Source: Patescibacteria group bacterium (GTDB taxonomy: Bacteria > Patescibacteriota > Dojkabacteria > SC72). From it: DNA of 46,694 nt. The notes below the pieces were generated by a model, which saw nothing but the letters and a program-made list of their open reading frames with translations, did no database searches and was not told the DNA's origin. The stretch spans positions 1 to 46,694 of the forward strand of contig JAHISI010000016.1 of assembly GCA_018818345.1 (NCBI GenBank), given 5' to 3'. How positions within the stretch are numbered: position 1 is the first letter of the stretch; each line of letters begins with the position of its first letter. Made by a program: the position numbers and the translations under genes. Positions 26,446 through 33,454 of this stretch are shown in pieces.

Positions 26446-26474
26446 AACAAAAAGACCCCCTTACGGAGGTCTTT
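26446..26474 (-). terminator. Terminator of the rpmG-rplA operon
   Basis: On the minus strand AAAGACCTCC pairs with GGGGGTCTTT around GTAA (26451-26474), followed by a T-rich run. It lies 23 nt after the rplA stop. Confidence 0.88.
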
Positions 26475-26496
26475 CAATTACAATATGTTATATCTA

Positions 26497-27183
26497 CTAT
26501 GCTTTAGAGTAGGCTATCTTAACACTTGCACCCATTGTAGGAGCAAGATGCATCTTCTGTAGAATTTGATCCACAGGTTTGCCTAATACTTCTTCAATAG
26601 AGGTAACACCTGCGTGTACATTTTCTACCAATTTAGCATCATCCATATCCAATTTACCTACATTCATATGTATAACTCCAGAGTCATCACATGCAAATGT
26701 CTGCTTACCCTTTTTGTATTCAGAAACAGCCTTCTCAATATCATCAGTAACTGTACCATTCTTAGGACTTGGCATTAAACCCTTAGGACCTAATTCTTTG
26801 CCAATTACAGCAATCTTAGGCATAACTGCAGGAGTAGCAATAGCTACATCAAATTCAATCTTACCTGCTTTAATATCCTTCATCAATTGCTCCATACCTA
26901 CTAAATCTGCACCAGCAGCTTTAGCAACCTCATCCATATCAGGAGTAGCAAATACTGCAACTCTAACAACCTTGTTACCACTAGCATTAGGAAGTGAGAT
27001 TGCACCTTTTATAGATTTAGGATCTCTATCCTTAGGAACTTTAACATCAACATGTAATTCTAATGTACCTGTGAAGTTAGAGTAGGAGAGGGACTTAACT
27101 TTTTTAACACCTTCTGCAACAGAATATGTTAACTCTCTATCTAATCCCTTTGTTGTCTTAATATATTTTTTTCCTCTTTTCAT
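26497..27183 (-). CDS. rplA: Ribosomal protein uL1
   Basis: 228 residues. It forms the L1 stalk and in many bacteria represses its own operon. Family signatures include GTLELHVDVKVPKDRDP, ELGPKGLMPSPKNGTVTDD and a C-terminal LAPTMGASVKI. It is 19 nt downstream of rplK and is the last gene before a strong terminator. Some CPR lineages lack L1, so its presence has taxonomic value. Confidence 0.97.
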   Translation of the reverse strand: MKRGKKYIKTTKGLDRELTYSVAEGVKKVKSLSYSNFTGTLELHVDVKVPKDRDPKSIKGAISLPNASGNKVVRVAVFATPDMDEVAKAAGADLVGMEQLMKDIKAGKIEFDVAIATPAVMPKIAVIGKELGPKGLMPSPKNGTVTDDIEKAVSEYKKGKQTFACDDSGVIHMNVGKLDMDDAKLVENVHAGVTSIEEVLGKPVDQILQKMHLAPTMGASVKIAYSKA

Positions 27184-27202
27184 ATTTGTATATCGCTTGT
27201 AA

Positions 27203-27628
27203 TTAAAGTTCTACTTCTACACCCATCTGTTTTGCAGTACCAGCAATAATCTTTGCTGCTTGCTCTGGGTCTGATGTATTTAAATCTGGCATCTTTACTT
27301 CAACAATCTTCAAAACTTGCTCTTTAGTAAGTTTTCCAACTTTATCTAAGTTTGGTCTTGCTGAACCTAATTTGATATGTAATTCTCTTCTAATCAATTC
27401 AGATGTAGGAGGAGTCTTTAATTCAAATCCAAATGTTCTGTCTTCGTAGATTGTTAAGATTACAGGAGTTAAGATACCATCATTCTCTCTTGTTTTCTCA
27501 TTAAACTGTGCACAGAAATCCTGAGCGTTAATACCGTAAGGAGCAAGAGTTGGACCTATTGGAGGTGCCATGGTTGCCTTACCTGCTGGTATCGTTATCT
27601 TAATTATTTTTTTTACTATTTTTGCCAT
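27203..27628 (-). CDS. rplK: Ribosomal protein uL11
   Basis: 141 residues, standard length. It carries the Pro-rich N-terminal switch (PAGKATMAPPIGPTLAPYGI) and the C-terminal rRNA-binding domain with the signature KIVEVKMPDLNTSDPEQAAKI. It binds the GTPase-associated region of 23S rRNA. It is 16 nt downstream of nusG, and no Shine-Dalgarno is visible in the A/T-rich spacer. Confidence 0.97.
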   Translation of the reverse strand: MAKIVKKIIKITIPAGKATMAPPIGPTLAPYGINAQDFCAQFNEKTRENDGILTPVILTIYEDRTFGFELKTPPTSELIRRELHIKLGSARPNLDKVGKLTKEQVLKIVEVKMPDLNTSDPEQAAKIIAGTAKQMGVEVEL

Positions 27629-27644
27629 ATCAATATATATTTAA

Positions 27645-28250
27645 CTAAAGTTTACTTACCTGTGTAAGATCTAATTCAACAGGTGCTTCTCTACCTAGGA
27701 AAGAAATGAGGACTGTGATCTTTCCTTTAGCAGTATCAATATCCTGTACACTTCCAATGAAGTCTGCAAATGCTCCTTCAGCAATCTTAACAGCCTCACC
27801 AACACTAAATGATGTTTGGAATGAAGGAGTCTCGACTTCCATGAATTTTGTAATTGCTCTTACTTCTGATTCAGGGAGAGGTTTTGGATATTTTTCTGTC
27901 TTAACGAAGCCTCTTACACCTTCTGTATTCTTTACCAAATCCCATGTTCTTGTATCCAATTCCATCTTTACTAATACATATCCAGGAAATATCTTCTCTT
28001 CTTTAACTTCTTGTTTACCTTTTTTAACGAAGATTTTCTTCTGAGTAGGGACTAATATATCAACAATTCTATCTTCCATACCTGTAGCTTCAATTCTCTG
28101 CTTCAATTCCTTTTGAATACTGTTCTCGTATCCAGTTCTGATGTTTAATACATACCACTTTGCATTTGGATTTTCTTTCTTTACAGCCTCTTTAGGTGTT
28201 TTTACTACCTTTGCTTTCACTTCTTTTTTTACTTCTACTTCTTTTGTCAT
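27645..28250 (-). CDS. nusG: Transcription elongation/termination factor NusG
   Basis: 201 residues. A Lys/Val-rich N-terminal extension of about 28 residues precedes the NGN domain (WYVLNIRTGYENSIQKEL... and the conserved FPGYVLVKMEL). The C-terminal KOW domain is about 145-201 (GEAVKIAEGAFADFIGSVQ). It binds RNA polymerase and couples transcription to S10 or Rho. It lies 10 nt after secE. Confidence 0.96.
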   Translation of the reverse strand: MTKEVEVKKEVKAKVVKTPKEAVKKENPNAKWYVLNIRTGYENSIQKELKQRIEATGMEDRIVDILVPTQKKIFVKKGKQEVKEEKIFPGYVLVKMELDTRTWDLVKNTEGVRGFVKTEKYPKPLPESEVRAITKFMEVETPSFQTSFSVGEAVKIAEGAFADFIGSVQDIDTAKGKITVLISFLGREAPVELDLTQVSKL

Positions 28251-28260
28251 GTGTTTTTAG

Positions 28261-28440
28261 TTAAACATTAAGAAACCAGTCTCTAATTTTGTAGAGTCCT
28301 AGGTCTAAACCAAGAATTAACAGGGTGATTATACCACATATGATTAATGTATATATGGTCATTATTAATACCTGTTTCCATGTAGGCCACTTGGTTTTCT
28401 TTAATTCACTTATTATATTTTTAAATATGTTGTTTTTCAT
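28261..28440 (-). CDS. secE: Preprotein translocase subunit SecE
   Basis: 59 residues. The amphipathic region with SELKKTKWPTWKQV (the conserved W-P-T/S motif) is followed by one transmembrane helix, the usual minimal SecE. The true start is ATG 28440. The frame stays open upstream through the tRNA-Trp gene, but that part is not coding. It is the fourth element of the operon rpmG, tRNA-Trp, secE, nusG. Confidence 0.94.
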   Translation of the reverse strand: MKNNIFKNIISELKKTKWPTWKQVLIMTIYTLIICGIITLLILGLDLGLYKIRDWFLNV

Positions 28441-28454
28441 TTTTGTATTTCTGG

Positions 28455-28528
28455 CAGGCCCACCCTGATTCGAACAGGGAATAACGGTTTTGGAGACCGC
28501 TGTTTGAACCAATTGAAACTATGGGCCC
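28455..28528 (-). tRNA. tRNA-Trp (anticodon CCA)
   Basis: 74 nt. Acceptor GGGCCCA pairs with TGGGCCT, the anticodon stem GCGGT/ACCGT has loop CTCCAAA, and the T arm CCCTG/CAGGG has loop TTCGAAT. It lies between rpmG and secE on the same strand, within 15-20 nt of each, so it must be processed out of the operon transcript. Confidence 0.95.
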
Positions 28529-28548
28529 GTAATTAATTCAAAGAGCGA

Positions 28549-28713
28549 CTACTTAACCTTTGTTTCCTTGTGTTCTGTATGTTTTTGGCATACTGCACAG
28601 TATTTGTTAACTACCATTTTTTCTTTCATATTCTTTGTTTTGTAGTCAGTGTAGTTCTTGCTATCACATGTTGTACATTTCAAAGCGATGATATCTCTTT
28701 TAACTTTTGCCAT
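28549..28713 (-). CDS. rpmG: Ribosomal protein bL33
   Basis: 54 residues, starting MAKVKRDIIALKCTTC. Two CxxC pairs (CTTC near 13-16 and CAVC near 39-42) form the zinc-binding version of L33. It is the first gene of the rpmG, tRNA-Trp, secE, nusG, rplK, rplA transcript, driven by a near-consensus promoter 48 nt upstream. Confidence 0.95.
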   Translation of the reverse strand: MAKVKRDIIALKCTTCDSKNYTDYKTKNMKEKMVVNKYCAVCQKHTEHKETKVK

Positions 28714-28760
28714 TTTGTTTGGGAATCAAATTAAGAATATATATTGGGAAATATACGCGT

Positions 28761-28789
28761 ATTATATTGGAAATTAGCATAGAGGTCAA
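28761..28789 (-). promoter_or_regulatory. Promoter of the rpmG-secE-nusG-rplKA operon
   Basis: On the minus strand, -35 TTGACC (28784-28789), a 17-nt spacer and -10 TATAAT (28761-28766). The hexamers and spacing are identical to those of the rplJL promoter. Confidence 0.85.
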
Positions 28790-28885
28790 ATGGTTTGTGA
28801 TATAATACCCATAGTTCTTTTACAAAATATTTCTGAGTACAAAGTACTCGAAAACAAGTTATTCTTTCTAGAGGAGGGAAGAGAA

Positions 28886-29014
28886 GTGAATAGGATCAAA
28901 GAAGGGATTTTAAACGTTGTTTGTTCGGCCTTGTTCCCAATTGCATTCGGAGTTCTTGTGGTTGTCTGCATGTTAGGAGACAGCAGTGGTCCGAAGGTAG
29001 GGGAGAATGGATGA
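28886..29014 (+). CDS. Tiny membrane protein, first of a pair
   Basis: About 42 residues from GTG 28886, chosen because AGGAGG (28872-28877) sits 8 nt upstream. It has one transmembrane helix (roughly residues 8-30, LNVVCSALFPIAFGVLVVV) and a short polar tail. An extended -10 TGATATAAT (28798-28806) provides a promoter. The stop TGA overlaps the next start as ATGA, which indicates coupling. Function unknown. Small hydrophobic peptides of this kind include toxins and membrane-complex accessories. Confidence 0.6.
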   Translation: MNRIKEGILNVVCSALFPIAFGVLVVVCMLGDSSGPKVGENG

Positions 29015-29178
29015 CATTCTTCGAATTATTGAAGGAATGTTATAGCTTTTTTGCTAATCCTTTTTATCTTCTGGAGGGCGAAATGAGAAAAGCAATCTGT
29101 ATCTTTGTAATAATAGTTATTGTCGTGTTTCTTCTTATTATGGCCTATCGTGCCGGTGTTTCTCAACTTTTTTCGTAG
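29011..29178 (+). CDS. Tiny membrane protein, second of a pair
   Basis: 55 residues. A polar/aromatic N-terminal half (MTFFELLKECYSFF) is followed by one transmembrane helix (about 30-45, ICIFVIIVIVVFLLIMAY). The start ATG overlaps the previous stop, with GGGGAG just upstream. A strong terminator follows. Function unknown. Its expression depends on the upstream tiny gene. Confidence 0.6.
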   Translation: MTFFELLKECYSFFANPFYLLEGEMRKAICIFVIIVIVVFLLIMAYRAGVSQLFS

Positions 29179-29188
29179 CTCTGTACCT

Positions 29189-29232
29189 CCAAAGGGGCGT
29201 AATAAAATATGCCCCTTTGGTTGAACTTTTTT
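29189..29232 (+). terminator. Terminator of the tiny membrane-protein pair
   Basis: CCAAAGGGGC (29189-29198) pairs perfectly with GCCCCTTTGG (29211-29220) and is followed by a six-T run at 29227-29232. Confidence 0.88.
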
Positions 29233-29258
29233 ATGTACTCAGAAATGTTCTGTAATGT

Positions 29259-29906
29259 TTAGAGATGTTTATTATCTACAAACAACATAATTTTTTGGTT
29301 CTTCACATTGGTGTAGGTCATTACTGAAGAATTTGCTCCCCAAGACAAAGCATTCTTTTTAAGTTTATCTATTTTTTCCTTAGTATAGACAAGAGGATTT
29401 TCGTTGTATGGATCTTTTGCTTGAAAAACTCCTTGATCCTTAATATTCGCGCCTATGGTTCTAACTATTGGGATTGCATTAATAGCAACTTTATTTGCTT
29501 TGAGAGGGTTAATTGCTTTTTGAAAATTAACATTCTCATTAAGATTGTCTAAATACGCATTATGAAATTTTAAAACCCTGATAGTTTGAATTTCATCCGG
29601 TTTTTCTCGATTAGTGGAAGCATACATTAGATAGCTCTGTGATTCATCATTTGGATCTGTTATCCTATTCGCTATGCCTTCAGCAAAATTGTTAACACGG
29701 AACATGAAGTTCTTGTTGTTTCTGTCGGGTTTGAAGTATGTGTCATTTAAACTGGAGACTATTTCGGGAACGAAAGAAAGGTCTTTTTCTGTTGTATCTA
29801 TATATTTAAATTCCGCTTGAGGATATGCCTCACTGAAGATTTCGCGCAAAGTTGTTACTTCTGTGGGTTCATTATTTTCTGTTTGATCAGTTGCTGTTGA
29901 ATTCAT
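29259..29906 (-). CDS. Unknown cytoplasmic protein
   Basis: 215 residues, not recognised. The first 20 residues are polar and probably disordered (Thr/Glu/Asn-rich). The rest is a soluble alpha/beta mix ending KIMLFVDNKHL. There is no signal peptide or membrane helix. A -10-like TATCAT (29912-29917) ends about 5 nt before ATG and there is no Shine-Dalgarno, as at the leaderless genes in the window. It is followed by the convergent terminator of the tiny-gene pair. Confidence 0.65.
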   Translation of the reverse strand: MNSTATDQTENNEPTEVTTLREIFSEAYPQAEFKYIDTTEKDLSFVPEIVSSLNDTYFKPDRNNKNFMFRVNNFAEGIANRITDPNDESQSYLMYASTNREKPDEIQTIRVLKFHNAYLDNLNENVNFQKAINPLKANKVAINAIPIVRTIGANIKDQGVFQAKDPYNENPLVYTKEKIDKLKKNALSWGANSSVMTYTNVKNQKIMLFVDNKHL

Positions 29907-29952
29907 ACTATATGATATTTAATAGGTAGCATGAAGTCAATTGAAGAAATGG

Positions 29953-30026
29953 AGCTGAATCTGAGAGTCGAACTCAGGACCTCATTCTTACCAAGAATGT
30001 GCTCTAACCGTCTGAGCTAATTCAGC
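29953..30026 (-). tRNA. tRNA-Thr (anticodon GGT)
   Basis: 74 nt. Acceptor GCTGAAT pairs with ATTCAGC, the anticodon stem CATTC/GAATG has loop TTGGTAA, and the T arm CTGAG/CTCAG has loop TTCGACT. The discriminator is T and CCA is not encoded. Confidence 0.94.
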
Positions 30027-30047
30027 ATTGGCGAAAATTATACTACA

Positions 30048-30770
30048 TTAATCCTCATCTTTCATCTTAGTAGTTTTTACTAAGAAGAATATCCAAAGTG
30101 GTAATGTCATAATTAATATGCCAATGGCTGTTCCCGGTGCCTCATAGAGAGTTACATCATTAACTCTGTAAAGTAGGTGATTAGCGAGTTGATATATTGC
30201 AGTAGGGATAATGATTACTCCTACAATACTGTAAAGAATCAATGATACAAATGTATATATCTTCTTTAACCATGGAGTATTAGATTTCTTTTCTAATCTA
30301 TTTAACGCAAATTGATGTAAACCAAAAATCATTAGCATAGATACAAAGAATGTCGCTCCAGTTATCAACTCTTGTTTTCTAGTATCTTCTTCAAAACATA
30401 CAACTTGTTCTCCAAATGTCATTGTATTCCCTTCGTAGCAATCAGGTACAATAATATCAGGATCTTTGACCTCTTCCATATATGGATCAGTTGCAGAGTA
30501 GAGGGAGTATGAAAATGGTATCCCAAATGCATATGAAGAACCTGCTTTGAGAAGCATAGTACCTCCGATAACGGAGACCGCGAGGGATATGAAAGAAATT
30601 ACATAGAGATATATTTTGAAAAGCATTCCAACGGTTATATTTAGAGGTTTTGTATTTTTAGAATCCTTGTTCCTGATCAACTGGGTAACGAGATATATTA
30701 CTCCTCCGACCACTAATACAGCTGCAGTAGCAAAGAGAAGCATCATGACAATAGGGAAGATAGTATCCAT
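30048..30770 (-). CDS. Multi-pass membrane protein of unknown function
   Basis: 240 residues with about five transmembrane helices (near 5-30, 48-72, 135-152, 170-195 and 215-232). A hydrophilic loop between the second and third (about 90-130) contains two Cys (CYEGNTMTFGEQVVC) that could form an extracytoplasmic disulfide. The layout recalls the small multi-helix DUF5671-type proteins common in CPR genomes, but this is not secure. It stands alone between tRNA genes. Confidence 0.65.
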   Translation of the reverse strand: MDTIFPIVMMLLFATAAVLVVGGVIYLVTQLIRNKDSKNTKPLNITVGMLFKIYLYVISFISLAVSVIGGTMLLKAGSSYAFGIPFSYSLYSATDPYMEEVKDPDIIVPDCYEGNTMTFGEQVVCFEEDTRKQELITGATFFVSMLMIFGLHQFALNRLEKKSNTPWLKKIYTFVSLILYSIVGVIIIPTAIYQLANHLLYRVNDVTLYEAPGTAIGILIMTLPLWIFFLVKTTKMKDED

Positions 30771-30833
30771 ATATAATTGGGCTAAAGTTATATCCTTTGT
30801 TTATTCTAGAACATAAAGGGATATATATCCATA

Positions 30834-30916
30834 TGCAGAGGACAGGATTTGAACCTGTGTAGTCCGAAGACGTTGGATTTACAGTCCAATGCGATTGACC
30901 ACTCCGCCACCTCTGC
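30834..30916 (-). tRNA. tRNA-Tyr (anticodon GTA)
   Basis: 83 nt with a long variable arm (CGTCTTCGGACTAC region). Acceptor GCAGAGG pairs with CCTCTGC, anticodon loop CTGTAAA and discriminator A. Confidence 0.94.
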
Positions 30917-30923
30917 TTAATGG

Positions 30924-30997
30924 AGCCCAAGGAGAGATTCGGACTCTCGACCTACTGTTTACAAAACAGTTGCTCTGACCAACTGAGCTACTTAGGC
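30924..30997 (-). tRNA. tRNA-Thr (anticodon TGT)
   Basis: 74 nt. Acceptor GCCTAAG pairs with CTTGGGC, and the anticodon stem ACTGT/ACAGT has loop TTTGTAA. It lies 7 nt upstream of tRNA-Tyr on the same strand, so the two are probably cotranscribed. A TATAAT at 31013-31018 (minus strand) could be the -10. Confidence 0.94.
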
Positions 30998-31079
30998 TTA
31001 ACGTCAGTAAGTATATTATACTTGAAAAATATATACAACTGTATATATGAGAGTAGGAGGTACTTTTGATGGAGAAACA

Positions 31080-31250
31080 AAAACAAAAGGGTCCTCTGAA
31101 GACTTAGAGAATGCTCTAGTAGGTTAGGATCATAGAGCCCTGTAAAACAGGTGGGATTCCTCAACTCGACTCCACGGAGTCAAGTGATGTGTGGGATCCC
31201 TTATTACGGTTATAGAGCTATGATTTCTATAAATCCCCACTAGAGCATTT
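31080..31250 (-). ncRNA. Rod-shaped structured RNA, candidate 6S-like RNA
   Basis: A perfect 11-bp closing stem pairs 31239-31249 with 31110-31120 (AATGCTCTAGT with ACTAGAGCATT). Moving inward there is an internal loop, then a 7-bp stem (ATCATAG with CTATGAT), then a large bubble whose 3' side holds a small hairpin (CCTGT/ACAGG). Next comes an 8-bp stem GGGATCCC/GGAATCCC and an apical hairpin with GACTC/GAGTC. A near-consensus minus-strand promoter would start transcription at the first base of the closing stem. The 3' side is followed by T-rich CCCTTTTGTTTTTGTTT. Closing stem, central bubble with a 3'-side hairpin and apical arm are the layout of 6S RNA. Homology is unproven. Confidence 0.55.
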
Positions 31251-31252
31251 AT

Positions 31253-31281
31253 ATTCTATGACGCAAATATATAGTATGCAA
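31253..31281 (-). promoter_or_regulatory. Promoter of the candidate 6S-like RNA
   Basis: On the minus strand, -35 TTGCAT (31276-31281), a 17-nt spacer and -10 TAGAAT (31253-31258). The predicted start is at about 31246-31247, inside the first bases of the closing stem. Confidence 0.7.
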
Positions 31282-31283
31282 AT

Positions 31284-31314
31284 AAGAAAAAGCCTGTAAG
31301 GAAGATTCTACAGG
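31284..31314 (-). terminator. Terminator of the site-2 protease gene
   Basis: On the minus strand CCTGTA (31309-31314) pairs with TACAGG (31293-31298), followed by CTTTTTCTTATTT. The 5' arm overlaps the last codons and stop of the protease gene. Confidence 0.75.
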
Positions 31315-31934
31315 AAACCTAGAAGGGTCAATAGTTTAGTCATCACAAAAGACAGAAAATTCATCGTCCAGGTCGAAAGTGGTGAAATTGGGAGGATAAA
31401 TAAAAGGATAATTATTATGGAGAATTTCTCAAGCTTTTCCCAATAATACCGTATTCTTTTAGGCAATATAGCTCTTACTATCTTATGTCCATCTAATGGA
31501 GGAATAGGGATAAGATTGAAAACTGCCAAAGAAATATTGATTGATGCAAAGACTACCAATATAGTTCCAAATATGAAATTTAAATCAGGTTTGAATACTA
31601 AATTGATAAAACCAGCAAATAGGGCGAGTAGGAGATTAGATACAGGACCAGCTAAAGCTGTTAGCGCAGTATCTACTTCTCGTCTTTCAAAGTTGTATTC
31701 GTTAATGGGTACTGGCTTACTCCATCCAAACCTAAAGAGAATCATAGATATTGCCCCAATAGGGTCGATATGTTTAAGTGGGTTTAATGTAAGCCTACCA
31801 GCTGCTTTTGCAGTAGGGTCTCCAAGCTTGTAAGCTGCCCAACCATGCGCATATTCGTGTACTGTAGAAGCAATAAGGATTGTTGGAACTGCTAAGATAA
31901 TCCAATAAATTGTATCTGAGTTAATACCAAACAT
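31308..31934 (-). CDS. Site-2-protease-family (M50) zinc metalloprotease
   Basis: 208 residues, integral membrane with about five helices. HEYAH at 26-30 is the zinc HExxH motif, and NLIPIPPLDGH near 155-165 supplies the conserved Asp of the NPxPPLDG segment. No PDZ or CBS domain is present, so this is the compact M50B type that cuts substrates within the membrane. A second, RseP-type protease is encoded at 43.7 kb. A TATAAT (31940-31945, minus strand) ends 5 nt before ATG, pointing to a leaderless mRNA divergent from rpmB. Confidence 0.92.
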   Translation of the reverse strand: MFGINSDTIYWIILAVPTILIASTVHEYAHGWAAYKLGDPTAKAAGRLTLNPLKHIDPIGAISMILFRFGWSKPVPINEYNFERREVDTALTALAGPVSNLLLALFAGFINLVFKPDLNFIFGTILVVFASINISLAVFNLIPIPPLDGHKIVRAILPKRIRYYWEKLEKFSIIIILLFILPISPLSTWTMNFLSFVMTKLLTLLGFL

Positions 31935-31965
31935 AATCTATTATATAATATATGTCACAAAATCT

Positions 31966-31995
31966 TTGACAATAAAACAGATTTTAGTTTATAAT
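31966..31995 (+). promoter_or_regulatory. rpmB promoter
   Basis: Perfect TTGACA (31966-31971), an 18-nt spacer and perfect TATAAT (31990-31995). The start codon begins 9 nt after the -10, so the leader is expected to be 0-3 nt. Confidence 0.85.
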
Positions 31996-32004
31996 ACCTC
32001 CGTT

Positions 32005-32229
32005 ATGTCAAAAGAATGTTTCATTTGTACAAAATCTACGATAGCAGGTCGAAGTATCCAACACAAGCACTCAGTGGGTTGGAGATATAAGGCACCACAC
32101 ACTGTTAGACAGTTTAAACCAAATCTTAGAAGTATAGACTTAGATATTGACGGAGTTGTTAAGAACGTTACAATCTGTATGAAATGCTACAAAAGATTAC
32201 AAAAAGAAGCTAAAGAAAAAAACGCTTAA
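32005..32229 (+). CDS. rpmB: Ribosomal protein bL28
   Basis: 74 residues from ATG 32005, where the protein begins with the typical MSKECFICTKST. CFIC and CMKC near the two ends form a four-cysteine zinc site. The core HKHSVGWRYKAPHTVRQFKPNL is characteristic. An upstream in-frame extension would lie inside the promoter and is rejected. There is a strong consensus promoter with almost no leader. A terminator follows at 32281. Confidence 0.95.
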   Translation: MSKECFICTKSTIAGRSIQHKHSVGWRYKAPHTVRQFKPNLRSIDLDIDGVVKNVTICMKCYKRLQKEAKEKNA

Positions 32230-32280
32230 TAATAGTAAGCTCGGCTTCTCTCTAAACCATTATCCTATCAATCACTATAC

Positions 32281-32299
32281 GAGCTTTTAGCTCTTTTTT
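32281..32299 (+). terminator. Short terminator after rpmB
   Basis: GAGC TTTTA GCTC followed by a T run (32292-32299). The short stem makes strength uncertain. Confidence 0.6.
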
Positions 32300-32388
32300 A
32301 ATACAACTATCGGTTTGTGAATTCCCCCTCGTGTTCTCTTTTTTTTAATGATAGAATCAATTAATATCTAGTTGTATACTATCAGTCT

Positions 32389-33444
32389 ATGAAAATTTTT
32401 GATTCCGTTTGGGAACTCTTAACATATGATATCGGAATTGATCTCGGTACTGCAAATACCTTGGTATATATGCGTAACCATGGCATTGTAGTTTCAGAAC
32501 CATCAGTTGTAGCAATTGATAAAAGAACCAAAACAGTACTCGCTGTGGGTAAAGAAGCTAGACAGATGATTGGTAGAACTCCTGCGAATATAGCAGCGGT
32601 TAAACCACTTAAGGATGGTGTAATTTCAGACTTCGATACCACCCAAGCTATGATCCATCATTTCATACACAGAGCTCATTCATACTTTGGAAATTCATTC
32701 AAACTTCCTAGACCAAGAGTAATTGTTGGAGTACCTTCTTCCGTAACTGAAGTAGAACGTCAAGCCGTTATAGATGCTGTAAAAACAGCTGGAGCGAGAG
32801 AAGTATTCATAGTTGAAGAATCAATGGCAGCTGCAATTGGTGCGGGATTACCCGTTGAAGATGCATCTGGAAGTATGATTGTAGATATAGGAGGTGGTAC
32901 TTCAGACATTGCAGTATTCTCACTTGGGGATATTGTTGTAGACAACACATTAAGAATAGCTGGAGATGAAATGGATCAAGATATCGTTAACTATGTTCGA
33001 GAAAAATACAACGTACTAATAGGGGAGCGAAGTGCTGAAGATGTAAAAATTGCCATAGGTTCTGCCATGCCACTCAAAAAAGAAACCAAGATGTCGGTAC
33101 AAGGAAGAGATCTCTTAACAGGACTTCCAAAGACAGTAGAGCTAAGTAGCGTAGAGGTTAGAGAAGCCATTATGACTTCCATATATCAGATAACCGAAGC
33201 AGTTAAAGATGCCATTGAAGATACCCCTCCAGAATTACTAAAAGATTTGTTAACCTCAGGATTACATTTAACCGGTGGAGGTGCATTGATAAAAGGATTG
33301 GATACATTCTGGACAGAAGAATTAAATCTACCTGTAAAGATAGTCGATGATCCACTTTCTGCAGTAGCCAGAGGAACAGCTTTGATGTTAGATCATATAG
33401 AGCTACTTGAAAGAGTCCAGAGATCTTGGAATGAGTTAGTTTAA
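32389..33444 (+). CDS. mreB: Rod-shape protein MreB (paralogue 2)
   Basis: 351 residues, canonical MreB: GIDLGTANTLVY phosphate-1 loop near 17-28, VDIGGGTSDIAVFS near 163-176 and LTGGGALIKGLD near 300. It polymerises under the membrane and positions the elongasome. It is the first gene of mreB-mreC-mreD-mrdA. A TATACT hexamer (32375-32380) ends 8 nt before ATG, with no Shine-Dalgarno. It is better conserved than the paralogue at 11.9 kb. Confidence 0.97.
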   Translation: MKIFDSVWELLTYDIGIDLGTANTLVYMRNHGIVVSEPSVVAIDKRTKTVLAVGKEARQMIGRTPANIAAVKPLKDGVISDFDTTQAMIHHFIHRAHSYFGNSFKLPRPRVIVGVPSSVTEVERQAVIDAVKTAGAREVFIVEESMAAAIGAGLPVEDASGSMIVDIGGGTSDIAVFSLGDIVVDNTLRIAGDEMDQDIVNYVREKYNVLIGERSAEDVKIAIGSAMPLKKETKMSVQGRDLLTGLPKTVELSSVEVREAIMTSIYQITEAVKDAIEDTPPELLKDLLTSGLHLTGGGALIKGLDTFWTEELNLPVKIVDDPLSAVARGTALMLDHIELLERVQRSWNELV

Positions 33445-33454
33445 TATATCTACT

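Noticed and set aside
28441..28512. N-terminal extension of secE through the tRNA-Trp gene
   Set aside because: The extension is the antisense-free readthrough of the tRNA sequence. SecE begins normally at ATG 28440.
31067..31105. A 12-codon plus-strand ORF behind AGGAGG, opposite the 3' end of the candidate 6S-like RNA
   Set aside because: Too short to distinguish from chance. The structured RNA and its promoter on the other strand explain the region better, and no plus-strand terminator follows.
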